Shown: positions 26,601 to 36,774 of the stretch, in pieces
Layout of the letters: every line of letters starts with the position of its first letter
How positions within the stretch are numbered: the stretch's first letter is position 1
Translations under genes and position numbers: made by a program
Source: Macropodus opercularis
Lineage: Eukaryota > Chordata > Actinopteri > Anabantiformes > Osphronemidae
Assembly (NCBI GenBank): GCA_030770545.1
Contig: CM061100.1
Location: forward strand, 4,409,501 to 4,473,500
DNA: 64,000 bases
Direction of reading: 5' to 3'
The notes under the pieces: generated by a model
Seen by the model: the letters and a program-made list of their open reading frames with translations, nothing else
What the model was told of the DNA's origin: nothing
Database searches by the model: none

Positions 26601-29600
26601 AAAAGGTATGTAGCTACTAAACAGTCTCCTCTATCACATTATCACATGCGTCTGCTTAAAATAACATGACATGCCACATCCTAAAGTTTCAGCCAACACG
26701 ACGGCACCTTTAACAGGATCTGAAAATGAAACATTCTGTGGTATTGATGGCACAGCAAAGGACAGACGCCTCTTGTGAGCAGATTGTACTGTATTAATAA
26801 CTGCTACCAAAAATGACCAGAAATGTTTCCCCCAAAACCAGTTCTTCATTCCACACTTCTACGTCACCAGTCCTCTGCAACGCTGGCATTTTGTTCACTG
26901 TTGGGTGTGGGATTATCAGCAAGTTTCACTTCCTCACAGTGAAGTCCCCAACAGACTAAACAAAGAGCTATTAGCAAAATAGAAAACTTGTTTCTATCTT
27001 AACTAGACACACCAGCAAAGATGATCACTGCTTATAAAACAGATGGATCAAGTGATGGTGCTTTCACTTGTACATGTGTATCTTTGAGTCTAGTAAAACT
27101 TGCTGCTGTCCTAATTTTGTCCAAAACAAAGACAACAGAAATGTTCAATTATTTTTATCTTCTCCTACCTGGAATGACTTCGAAAAGATATTTTCCCCCT
27201 TCATCGCCGCTGGTTGGATGCTCTGTAACCTTGTTTCCAGGCAGGCAAATTGTTCCCTGTGGAGAAAATACATGGAGTAAGCTGGTTAAAACATGGCGCA
27301 GGACTAAATATTGACTTATTATTGTATTGGCTGTTTTACAGACTTAACTAAATATTCAGAGGGATTTTCACAGTTTCTGATTTAATACTATTCAGTTCAC
27401 GTTTAATGTATTTGCTGTATGCGTTTTTTATCACATTGCCCATGAGATCGTTCCCAGCTGTTCTGCTCCTGAGCTCAGCAGCATAATGCTCTCAGAGAAA
27501 TGTGCTTAAACACGAACATCAGCGTCTTTGCAGGTGATGCATCAGTCCCCAGGGATGACGGAGCTGACTTTACTGTCAGATCAGTGCGTGTGCTCTCCTG
27601 TGATGCGTCATCTATGTGCGTGTGCAGGTTCGTACTGTGCTCTATGTCCGTTTGTGAAGCTCATTAGTGGTCGCGATGGAAACAAGCTACATTCACCAAA
27701 GAGGAAGAACTTCCTCTGCCTTTGATTAATACTTCTCTTGTAATCATCCATCCATTCTCTAAACTGTTTATCCGGCGAGGGCGGCTGGAGCCAAGCCCAG
27801 CTGTCATGTGAGAGCTTCAACCCCCCCAGTAAAGTTGTTAAAATTAGTTCCACATCAGCCAGACGCAGCTTTGATGCCTTAGCACAACTAAAAGAAGTCG
27901 CTGACCTGCTAATTGAACTTTTGATACTTTTTAGGATAATATACAATGTTTTGCAATTTTAGTTATAGCTGTACAACAAGCCTGACTGCAGGTTGACCCT
28001 TAATGAGTCAAACAATAATTGATTAACAGCTCAGCCTTAGCTCATTAGACCGACCTTTATCTGGACTAGTGCTAATGCAGACAAGATGTGCACTGGTGAC
28101 AGCGTCGATCTTAGGGACCCACGCACAAGACCGGGATCTGAGAGGGAAAAGTTTCCTCCCTGCTGAGAACGAGAGCTCGTTAATGAGCCATAACTGTGAC
28201 AACCAGGAAGTGGAAACCCTACCTGAGGCCCCAGATGAGGTGCTTTAAAGGGGGTTATAAAGATGGCACAGACATGCCCTAAAGTGGGAGCGAGGGGCAC
28301 AGACAAGCGCCTTTGATGTGGTTGTCACAAAGAGAATCTGCTTAGCTTCAATATCACAGGATTAGAAGTGCTTTTAAGTAGCTTCTTTAGGGGAACAGAC
28401 CTTTTTTGTCATTCACAGTGAATTGATTCAAAGGAAACTGGAGACGTCTGTAATGGATAACGTGTGGGTGGACAGACTTGAGAAATGTTTGCCTTTTCCA
28501 CTACATACGTTCCTATAAAGGAAGAAAAGAGGCCTCATAGACCTTCCATAAACCATAACTCCATGGATGTTCCTCTCCTCCAGTTTTAAGCCACAGCCAC
28601 ACTTTCCACACTGACGTCCTCCCCGGTGGCCTGTTGTTTGCTGCAAACAAACCCAACCACACAGTAATATTTACCCAGGAGCGGGTCCAGTATCCAGGCC
28701 CAGCCCCAGTTCTCTGCATTTTTATATTGTTGTTAACTTGGATGAGGTCATTTTTTTGGAGCTACTGTAATGACACCAACCCAATTATCTTTTATTCGTA
28801 AAGCCAAAGCTGCACACACAAACACATATGGGACACAAGCGGCTCTGGGAGATCTGTCTGAGGGAAGTGACAGCAGGAGGCTCAAGCTTGTAAATAGCAG
28901 CTCAGCCTGTCAGGGGACTGTTTCTGAGGCTGTGTCCAACTGTTTACTCCAAAATATATTAAATACGTGACTTTTTTCTCAGACTGCAAATACCAGCTAC
29001 CGACTGTGACTTAGCTCATTTAAGGACATCTGCAACATTTGTGTGACTAACCTGCAACAATTCAGTGCAGCTGTGATGCTGTAGTCATAAACCTTTGTAA
29101 ACGGATGAGATGCTTGTGGTGTGAGTGTCCTTGTTTTTGCTTTGTGCAGCTTTAGGTGTGTTAGTACTCATATTACAGGCTTAAGAAGAAAATTGACTAT
29201 GCCGCTGAGGTTTAAGATGCAACCTTAGTTAGTCTGATAAAGATGCAGTTTGAAGGTTGTGGCAGGATAATTAAATGCAGAGCCAAACATTGTGGAGCAG
29301 AAATTGATTGAATTCAGGTTGCAAACTGATAAACGCTCACACTGAAGTCAATCAACCAGAAGTTATTGGAGTAACAGGTCATTTAAGTGCAAATTAAACC
29401 TGGGTGTGTTGATCAGCACCCTTGAATCCAATAATGACCGACAGACACAGGAAGTCAAACTCTGGAAATTTTAATGATGCTTTTTGGCCTGTCTGGACCA
29501 GCACATAAATACATTTGCACGTGTTGATTCTTTTCACTGAGTCTCTTTTCCTGCCTTTCTGCTTTCTATAAAACGTGATTGTTAAAGTGTCACAGTTATT

Positions 29601-32600
29601 AATGGAGCTCTGCTCTGATCATTTCCCTGGTTTCAACCCAATAAATGTCATCATTATTTCCCAGTTATAAAGCAGAGAGCTCTGGTGCTGAGCTCTGGCT
29701 GAGCCACTGTAACACGCTCACAGCATTAATTTACCACTGCAAAACAATCACTGAAACATCATTAGACTGTCAGCTGTAAAATGATGGAAATGGAGAACTT
29801 CTCCATTAGACGAAGACGACGCAACAAAGACTGAAGGTACTAGGTTTTAATTTTTGTTTTTGGTTTGGATATAATTAAAGTCAGACGTCATTAAGACCAG
29901 ACAATATCTGGCACAAATAACACAGAGCTCTGAGTGTAATGTACAGTAATTTATGGGCAACACAATCTGGGAGAAAGAATTGACTCCTATAACTGTGACT
30001 CAGAGTAATCGTAGATTCTGTGTTCTTCAAAAACAAAATCCTGAATAGTAAATCAGAATGATGCCTATTTGTTCCATTTAGCCAGAGAGAGAGGAACACA
30101 CGGGTAAAACGGGACATCTCTCCGCCTGATAAACATCCTGGGACATAAACATAACTGGATGTTCCCTACGACAAGGCTTTGATGCACATTATGTTGTCAA
30201 AGAGATGATTTGGTGATATTTAGTACGGCTGCAGTGCAGCAGTGGATGAAAACAAAACAAAAGCCACAGATAAAACATGGCTGCATGAACTGAGGCTGCA
30301 GTTTGTTTTAGCTCCCTACACTACATACTGTACAAATACACAGCACAGCTGACAGAACAACACAACTCAATACACCGTTATTTACGAGGTTTATAGCTTT
30401 AATACACGTTCATTTTCCACAATGTGCACAGTTAGAATAAAGCACATTGTAAAGCTGATATAAAACGGTTTGGTATTGATTGAGCACACCATCTGTGTAC
30501 TGTGTGTAACATTACACCATTCCCATGAAAGATAATTATGGTTGTTGGTCATCGGACATTTGAACCGTCCGGTACTGATATAGAGATATCAAAAAACATT
30601 TCAAAGAGCTTTTAGTTCAAGTAGTGACGATCTGTGAGTGTAGTACAGCAAGATACTACATATATCTGTAATAAAAACAGAACCTAGTCCAGTGTGAGGT
30701 AACTGACGCCTCCATCCATCAACACAGAGCTCATTAGACATGCAGTCACCATGCAGGAGTCCGAGGGGGTACTTCCACACACAACTGTCTTTCATTTAAT
30801 GCTCTAATATATGAAATATGCCTGAGAGTGACTGGCACCAGATGCCATCCAGCCACACGTCAGGAGGTCACGCTTTAATTTTAATTTGATGCTATTTTGG
30901 AAAATGTTTGTGTTTCTCTGACAGTCCTGTGAGGTTTGAGCCAGATCAGGTCGGGCATCACCGGAACCTCTGCAGCTTACAGTACGGAGTTTCTGCTTTG
31001 ACCACGGCTCAGAAAAAGTCGCAAGTGCAACCGCTTTGTCAGTGTTGACAGCGTTCCCATAGTGCAGAGGATGAGGAGAACAGCCCTGCTTTAATGTTTC
31101 ATCAAAACACAATGACCCGAGAAAGTGTTGCAGCATGAATAGTTGCAGAACTGCAGTGGCATCTTATTTACCGCTGTTAAATGTCAAGGTCAGATGATCT
31201 TCAGGTCAAGTAGGGAACACGAAGCATTTGTACTCCACTGTTGCATTATTGATTTTATGATTCTTGAGCTTATCCTACTCATCATCATACTCATGTTCTA
31301 AATATGAATTATTAAAGTTTAATTGACTCATTTGGCCAGAATTCCATTATAATAATTGAATTTTAACATCTGTCTTTTAAAATAAAAGTTGGTTAAATGT
31401 ATTAATTCACAAGTCTCTTATTCATTTCCGACGTTGCTCTGTTTACTTCACTGGCACATAAAGCACAAAGTGGTTTAAATTACAATAATCATATCATTTC
31501 ACCCACTGGCTGAATGCCGCCTTTGTTTGTGGCTTGGGCATATGGAATCTGAGTGCATGTGTGTGCGTCTCAGTGTGAGTGAGTGGACCCATGCTAGTGT
31601 GGGGGCAGGCAGGCGGGCGCTGACGACAAGCCCACACGTGCCGTGACTGTACGCATGCGTTTCTCTGACCCTTCGCTGCCATCTGACTCCCATCTCCAGA
31701 TTCCACGCATTGCTCAGAGAGGTTTGGCCTGACTGTACAGGACACAGCATGGTCCATACTGACAGTGATACTATGGTCTCTCACATAACATTACAACGTG
31801 TCTGTTGGGTTTGTGGGTCCTGTTTCATTTTTGATCAAGAAACCCTTTGTGCTTGAAAGCAACACAAATGAGCAACGTCTGCCTAAAACATCCGTACTTC
31901 ATTTACATAAGGAAAAGAATGTAACAACGGCGAGTTCTCATGCACTAAGAAGCAAGTAGGGAAATGATTTTGTGTTTAAAAAATGGAGACGTCCATTTCT
32001 TAGCAGTCTGGGCTTTGTGTGTGTTTCCATGGGCAACAAAGAGGCGCAGGTGGAGGCAGCCATTAGGCTAATGTGGCAGGTAACAAATAGAGGCTTCACA
32101 GCACGACAGAGTCAATTAATAGCTAATCTAGGAAGGTTTCACAGTGCAGTATTCTGAGGTTTAAGACTCGAAACTCTTTGCCCTACTTCTGTTCTTTCCT
32201 TCTGGATGATGGAAATGTGTTATCTTGTATCCTGATGAGTGCTGCGTGTTTGTAGGGCGTTTTGGGTTTTGTGCTGTCGAGGTCATGGAGGTTTAGGGCC
32301 TTTGAATGTGTCGTTCTCTGTCTGACCTAGTTTTAATGAAATCTCCCACTTTCCTGTAGCAGCTTTAGATTTTGAATTTATGTTGCCTTTGCTTCAGAAG
32401 TAGGACAACGAATGGAAATGTGCAAACCAGGAAGGAGTGGAGAGCCTCTCAGGTGTAGTAGCTTATGTTGCAGGCACATTAATAAATACGATTTCTGTGT
32501 GTGTAAATATAGTTACTTGTTTCTCATCATTGTCTGCAATTTATCATGAATGAGTTATACATTATACTACAAGTTAAACAAAGTAATGTTCTCCCAGTCT

Positions 32601-33794
32601 TCAGTCTGAGAACACAGAGAACCAGAGCCGCACAGAAACAGCACAGAGGAGTATCTGCGCTCTCTCAGCCTGGCCCGCGTCTGCCGCGCTAACCTTCACT
32701 TCTGAGGTTTGGCTGAGCTGAGCTGGCTGGGAAATCAGCCAGACAGAGAAACGTGGGTAGATGAGCAGAATGAAGATTTCAATTGTGCTTGAGTTTCCCA
32801 TGGAAACCGTGGAAAAATAGGATATTGTTTGGGTGAAAGAACCATTAGAGAAGATTTTCCTTTGTGTATATTCTGCTTCTTGAAAGAAAAAAGTAAGACG
32901 AGACTTCTGTCAGAAGAGAGAACATCCTTTGTGCTTGTACTGTAGCTTTACCATGGTGTGAAGACTCTCGTCTAAGTTTCCAACTGCAACGTAGACGATA
33001 CTCAAATGTTTCACTCATTCTGCGAATAGTTATCTGCAATGACTTGGCCTTGGCTCTGTGATACCCCTGTCCAGAAAACTGATCCCAGAGCAGCCATAAA
33101 ACAGGTGGTTTATAAAACAATTATGTGAATCATTTAGAACAGATTTGAGCTTCAGCAAAGACACTTTGGTAAAAACAGGCTCAGCCTTGCTGAGCTGACC
33201 TTGGTTGTTTGTCCCTTTCTGACACATCTTCTATGATTTTGCGAGTCGCTGTCTGGCTGTGTCTTTGTTCAGTCTACACATGCTCAGTGAGAGATGCTGC
33301 CTGGTTACAGTAACGTTAGAGACGGCCTTCTCGTCCACATTACTCATTGTCTCCTCCTTCTGTGTGTCGCTTTCAGTGGAAGCTCAGTAGTTTACTTTGT
33401 TTTTCTGTCAAAACAACCAGACTCATTTGAATCGGTGCCGGATCTTGTTGTCACATTTGGAAGTTAAATGCACCTGCTCTGCAGACTCCAGGTGCTGGTT
33501 CATTACATTTACACATTCTCACGTTTACTTAAAGTAAATTATTATTTCACACATTGCACAGACGATAAATGTTTGCAGCCTCACCAGGGCTTTGGTCTCC
33601 TCCTCGTCTTTGTAATAGTAGAGCTGGTCCCCTCGCAGCACAAACCAGCGACTGTGCCAAGTCTTGACAAACCCTCCTTGCTTTCGAAGCCACCCACACC
33701 TGATGACATTCGACCGGCCCTGCCTCTGAACCTCTGTGCTGGCCTGACCTCCGCTGCGCTGGGGGCTGCTGTGGGACACGCCCTGGTCGTCCAT
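6058..33794 (-). CDS. arhgap24: ARHGAP24 (FilGAP) Rho GTPase-activating protein, complete coding model
   Basis: ARHGAP24/FilGAP is a cytoplasmic filamin-A-binding protein that inactivates Rac/Cdc42 and shapes the actin cytoskeleton. Nine coding exons read on the minus strand as 33794-33585, 27256-27169, 11515-11393, 9224-9017, 8299-8167, 7990-7917, 7826-7705, 7618-6445 and 6316-6058. All introns are GT-AG and all phases agree, giving 2391 bases or 796 residues (human long form 748). Domains in order are a PH domain (about residues 30-135), a RhoGAP domain (about 150-330) with the arginine finger in GLFRLPG (Arg185 of this model), a Ser/Thr/Gly-rich linker, and a C-terminal coiled coil ending NSIWIQ. 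The start is the first ATG after the acceptor at 33810-33812 and leaves a 15-nt leader in that exon. Human genes also make PH-less forms from internal promoters; a candidate for one lies at 12.7-13.4 kb. ARHGAP22 and ARHGAP25 are relatives, but the linker motif SRSPPLTVKKNPAFNKGSG fits ARHGAP24 far better. Confidence 0.96.
6445..7618 (-). CDS. arhgap24: arhgap24 large exon (end of RhoGAP and Ser-rich linker)
   Basis: This 1174-bp exon is typical of the gene. It begins TVLVQQLMAVLIGHHDVLFP, finishing the RhoGAP fold. It then encodes about 350 residues of Ser/Thr/Gly/Asn-rich linker with conserved islands (SRSPPLTVKKNPAFNKGSG, LSTYDNVQ, SVDSATWSTSSCEISLP, STTTCPEQDF). Last comes the first part of the coiled coil (HSALHSLVASLKQEMHKQK). 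The linker is longer and more glycine-rich than I recall for human, which explains most of the extra length. Donor GTAGAG, phase 2. Confidence 0.95.
7705..7826 (-). CDS. arhgap24: arhgap24 exon (RhoGAP, GTPase-facing asparagine)
   Basis: This 122-bp exon encodes FLDEVQSYSGVNKMSVQNLA, then TVFGPNILRPKVEDP and VAIMEG. NKMSVQNLATVFGPN is the conserved RhoGAP signature, with the NLAxVFGPN asparagine important for catalysis. Phase 2 in, phase 1 out. Confidence 0.96.
7917..7990 (-). CDS. arhgap24: arhgap24 exon (RhoGAP)
   Basis: This 74-bp exon encodes GKKELRRLVESLPPVNYNLL and KYICR. The LPxxNYxLLKYI stretch is a conserved RhoGAP helix. Acceptor CTCCAG, donor GTATCG, phase 0 in and phase 2 out. 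Confidence 0.95.
8167..8299 (-). CDS. arhgap24: arhgap24 exon (RhoGAP middle)
   Basis: This 133-bp exon encodes NTDVHTVASLLKLYLRELPE, then PVIPFCKYEEFLTCAKLLSK. KLYLRELPEP is the hallmark RhoGAP helix motif. Acceptor AATACAG, donor GTAAGA, phase 2 in and phase 0 out. Confidence 0.96.
9017..9224 (-). CDS. arhgap24: arhgap24 exon with RhoGAP arginine finger
   Basis: This 208-bp exon runs from GIFGQKLEETVRYERRFGN to CGEKPSFD. It opens the RhoGAP domain and carries the catalytic arginine in EEGLFRLPGQANLV. Phase 1 in, phase 2 out, donor GTAAGG. It is the exon to which human alternative 5' exons of PH-less isoforms are joined. Confidence 0.96.
9225..11392 (-). other. arhgap24: arhgap24 intron
   Basis: Intron between the PH-end exon and the arginine-finger exon. 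It holds an 11-base C homopolymer at 11027-11037 only in its neighbour-proximal part and no supported gene. A 155-codon plus-strand frame at 9459-9926 begins with a non-ATG codon and matches nothing known to me. Confidence 0.8.
11393..11515 (-). CDS. arhgap24: arhgap24 exon (end of PH domain)
   Basis: This 123-bp exon encodes GDRERMTANHETYLLMAS, then TQNDMEDWVKTIRRVIW and APFGG, the last strand and C-terminal helix of the PH domain. The helix tryptophan typical of PH domains is present (EDW). Acceptor CTGTCAG, donor GTCAGT, phase 1 on both sides. Confidence 0.95.
12700..13430 (-). promoter_or_regulatory. arhgap24: CpG-rich candidate internal promoter of arhgap24
   Basis: Positions 13030-13400 carry roughly 40 CpG dinucleotides by eye, far above the surrounding AT-rich intron. 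The stretch contains a GCGCATGCGC NRF1-type site at about 12730 and a CRE-like GACGTCAC at 13082-13089. On the minus strand a good donor (AA then GTGAGC, exon edge at 13191) follows the CpG-rich block. An open frame across it would join the RhoGAP exon at 9224 in a compatible phase. Human arhgap24 makes PH-less isoforms from internal first exons. The N-terminal residues here do not match the one human form I recall, so coding use is uncertain. Confidence 0.4.
15828..15892. repeat. 3' tail fragment of a fish retroelement
   Basis: The sequence TTTGTAAAGTGCCTTGAGAT followed by a GGCACAATATAAATAAA stretch and CTGAATTGAAT resembles the widely dispersed 3' tail of a fish non-LTR retroelement, possibly RTE-type. 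Only about 65 bases are recognisable. Family assignment is from memory of the tail motif and is approximate. Confidence 0.5.
17615..17648. repeat. (CA)17 microsatellite
   Basis: Seventeen uninterrupted CA units inside the large arhgap24 intron, flanked by a CGCG stretch. It is likely polymorphic. No function is inferred. Confidence 0.98.
18083..18214. repeat. imperfect duplicated motif about 98 bp apart
   Basis: GCTTTATTGTGACTAA occurs at 18098 and again at 18196, in each case preceded by a GAAAC-containing segment and followed by a TTG/CTG. The similarity outside the core is weak, so this may be an old local duplication or a repeated binding motif. Confidence 0.4.
27169..27256 (-). CDS. arhgap24: arhgap24 exon 3 of the PH form (mid PH domain)
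   Basis: This 88-bp exon lies between CTCCACAG and a GTAGGA donor. It encodes GTICLPGNKVTEHP followed by GGKYLFEVIP, the central PH strands. The human protein has GTIFLPGNKVSEHP at this place. It enters in phase 0 and leaves in phase 1. It sits between introns of 6.3 and 15.7 kb. Confidence 0.95.
27257..33584 (-). other. arhgap24: arhgap24 intron (6.3 kb)
   Basis: Intron between the start exon and the mid-PH exon. It contains the degenerate L2/SINE tail at 27745-27815. No other repeat or gene is identified. Short frames on both strands (up to 110 codons) have no recognisable domain. Confidence 0.8.
27745..27815 (-). repeat. degenerate L2/SINE tail fragment
   Basis: CATCCATCCATTCTCTAAAC, then a TTATCC-containing stretch and GGCTGGAGCC, then CCAGCTGTCATGTGAGAG, match the 3' tail of fish L2-type elements as seen in the full SINE at 36787-37146. 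Only the tail half is present and it is diverged, so it is an old 5'-truncated insertion in the minus orientation. Confidence 0.6.
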
Positions 33795-33809
33795 TACAGC
33801 AAGTCTGCT
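33585..33809 (-). CDS. arhgap24: arhgap24 exon with start codon and first half of PH domain
   Basis: The acceptor TTTTCAG precedes base 33809, there are 15 nt of leader, then ATG at 33794-33792 opens MDDQGVSHSSPQ. The first PH strands follow (CGWLRKQGGFVKTWHSRWF, then LYYYKDEEETKAL). The donor GTGAGG follows base 33585 in phase 0. An upstream in-frame ATG at 33848 lies in intron sequence before the acceptor and is not used. Confidence 0.95.
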
Positions 33810-34110
33810 CTGAAAACAGGCCAAACAATGAAAATCTGTGAGAAACATTCAATTAGACCAGACATGAGATAAATACATTCTGTAACCTTTAACAGACAGA
33901 TTCATGAGCTAATGCTTCCTGTTGTTGTCTGTCCAGAAGTGATTTTTCACAACTAAATAGAATATTGTGTAATTTGAGGCAATGTTGTAAGAAGAGGAAC
34001 TGGAGGAGGAGAAATCCCTGCGTCAGATAATTATTTTAGTTTTCTTTTCCCTGTCAACCACCTACGTCTTCCGTCCTGCCAGTCTTTCTTCTGGGAAATA
34101 TTTGATCACT

Positions 34111-34209
34111 TAAGTTTTTGTGTGACATGCATGCATGTGACTCTAAGTTTTTGTGTGACATGCATGCATGTGACTCTAAGTTTTTGTGTGACATGCATGC
34201 ATGTGCTCA
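34111..34209. repeat. 33-bp tandem repeat, three copies, with internal palindrome
   Basis: Three nearly identical 33-bp units start at 34111, 34144 and 34177. Each contains the perfect 14-bp palindrome ACATGCATGCATGT. Because 33 is a multiple of three, the repeat reads through as an 11-residue peptide repeat in open frames, but there is no other sign of coding. Near-identity of the units suggests recent expansion. Confidence 0.95.
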
Positions 34210-36774
34210 CAAACAACACCGCACATGCAATGAATCAGCCTCCAGAACATCATTCGCTGTCACACGCTACGACTCGGAGACTGCTGCCGTCAGCTTCTAG
34301 CACTGCCATGATATCTATGGCTGCGGTTGAGCTTGGCTTGGTGGATGTTCAGACGGCCCACGGATCCAGATGACGACCAGATGCGGAGCAACTGCGTCAC
34401 AGTCAACAGTGCAGCAAGTGCAGCAAGTGCAGCGGGCCTGACTTCTCACAGTCCAAATGAGTGTTTTGCACGGACATGCAGCAACACGTTCTCTCCTCTG
34501 CATTCCACAAAACAGCAGTTTCCCCTTTATTACAATGAAGTAGCCATAACCTGCATATTATCTTTAATCCATCTCCCCCTCAGCTTTGCTCCACTGGTGT
34601 TAGGAGCTTTGTGGGAAAACGTGGACGATGCTCCTACTCAAACAACAGTAAAAGCTATTATCTGAGGCCAGTTCGCTCATGGAAAGATCCTTCAGTGCGT
34701 GTAACTGTGGAGGAACTAACCTCTGTACCGTTGCTTTCTACAATCCTGGTCCTTCGCATAATCACGTACACACACGGTCTAAATGACTGGTTTGTATGAA
34801 TCTGCTGATGACTGCTGTCACCTGCTATGTTGGCGCAGATCCTTCACGACTCCATGCCTCCTGCACAGGCCCTAGTTAACAGCATTGCAGGGTTCGGTCC
34901 ATGCATTATAGCTTGAAACTGTAAATAACTCAAAGGCGTCTTCTCTAATGAGAATAAATTGGAGCCGGATATGAGGTTTTAAAAATTTACACTGGACTGT
35001 GGCATATTTAGCAGTAAGAAATACCTGTATGCACAAGCAGAAGGAATCATAATGACCAGGCAAATAGGACTAACAGGATTAAATGCTCAGTTAGTGACTC
35101 CTTGGTAAATAAAACAGCCTGATGAATTGTGACCTTTAAAATATCGTTCCCTTTAATTTTTTACGTATCTGCTAAAAGCAAGATTGTGGGTTCTATCAAA
35201 CAAATCCAGGAAGAAATGATGCGGCAACAACAGTCAAAGGAATTAACCAGTTTTGTTGAGCAACAACCCGACAAGGTTCAAAGGCAAATAGTTGACCCGT
35301 TTTTCAAAGCGTGACTTTCTGTACATCCATTCTTTGTGCACACAGCGAACCTCCCTGACGGCTCGATGAGAGTGTAAGCACTTTTATGAAGCAAATGCAA
35401 GCACGCGTCAGTGAGGGCCCGTTCTGTCCACTCAGCAGAAACAGCCTCCCAGAGGTGCGTCCCGTGTCCCTGGAAAACACCTGTGCCTGCAGGTGCATGT
35501 GTCTAGAAAAGGAGAAGCGAAGACAGAGAAATATGGCGTCTACTTTGCTCAAGGCAACAAAAACAAGAAGACAATGACCTTAATGATAGAATGAGTTTTT
35601 CTTTGCTTTGCTCAGTGTCCTTGTGAAAGTCTAGTCTCATCTGTACGGTAATGACCATGACTTCACATCCAGTGCAGCTACTCATGCGCCGCTACTGTGC
35701 CATCTGCTCACGTCTACTAACATTTAAATCTGTGTTGCGACATCCTGAGCTCAAGAATGTCCCAGAATTTTCTCACAGCACTTTGACCACGCTGAGAAGT
35801 CTGTGGGAAGACACCCTGACCTTCACTGTAAACAGAAACAACCCAGTGTCCAGCACAGCATCACACTCACACTCACCACAAACAAATACTGCACTCTCAC
35901 TGGAAAGCACAACACAAAGACAGCCATGAATCTGCCCCCTAAGGTTTTGTGGCATGCACTATAATTTCGTAGCGGTTAACAACATATTTGCGGCTCTGCA
36001 GCAGTCGACGAAAACTGTTATCCTGGAGAAAATGAACAAAAGCAAGGAATGGATGTGCACATTTCACACGAGCACAGCAACTGTTTGAAACCACGATAGC
36101 TTCCAGCATTTCCTTATAGCCACAGAGGTATTAGTGCTCTCAGTCTTCATCTATCATTAATGTGAAACACACATGTACAGTATGTAGAGTGCGTTGGCTA
36201 CAGCGTGGATGTCTGCTGGCCACACAGGATCCATCTCCCAACATCAAGAGGTTGCTGTGGGCAAGTACGGATCACACACGACTGTAGTGCTGTTTGACGT
36301 CTTTGTTTGAATTAAGCTGCTTTGGAGAAATGAAATACTGACCGCCTCATCCTTTTGCACAGACAAGTGTTCCGCTCCCTTTTTCGTGCTTATTACACAG
36401 GCTCTCGCCTAAACTGCCAGAAAATGCTGGTGTTGGGCAGGGACAGCGGGAGGAAATCTGGGAGACCACAGGAAGTTGCTGGTCGAAACGGCCACAAGGG
36501 AGAAAACTGGACTCTATAAACTGCTGCCGTTTACCATAAAGCCTCACATAATCACAAGCCTTAATGTGCTCTGAGAATCGTACCTAGTTCATTTATCAAT
36601 AGACACAAACTTTGAATGTGTTGTGTTATCCTTTGCCTTCAGGCCTTTGTTGCTCTGCACCTGTCAAACTTTTAGTTTGCACAGCGCTCAAACATTATGA
36701 CAATGGCAACAGACGTACTGTTTGTTTGTACTTCATTTAAGCTAAAGAGGAGCTAATTCAATCTCTCTCTAGAT

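Larger units (their letters stand above)
11516..27168 (-). other. arhgap24: large arhgap24 intron (15.7 kb)
   Basis: The intron separates the mid-PH and end-PH exons. Besides the CpG-rich block at 12.7-13.4 kb and the repeats listed separately, I see no coding exon. Many short frames of 60-145 codons on both strands lack family resemblance. An exon-like piece at 15441-15274 (ATG to a CAG/GTAATA donor, minus strand) ends in phase 0, which does not fit the downstream phase-1 exons. AT-rich stretches with TAATTA motifs could include conserved non-coding elements but cannot be judged without alignment. Confidence 0.75.
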
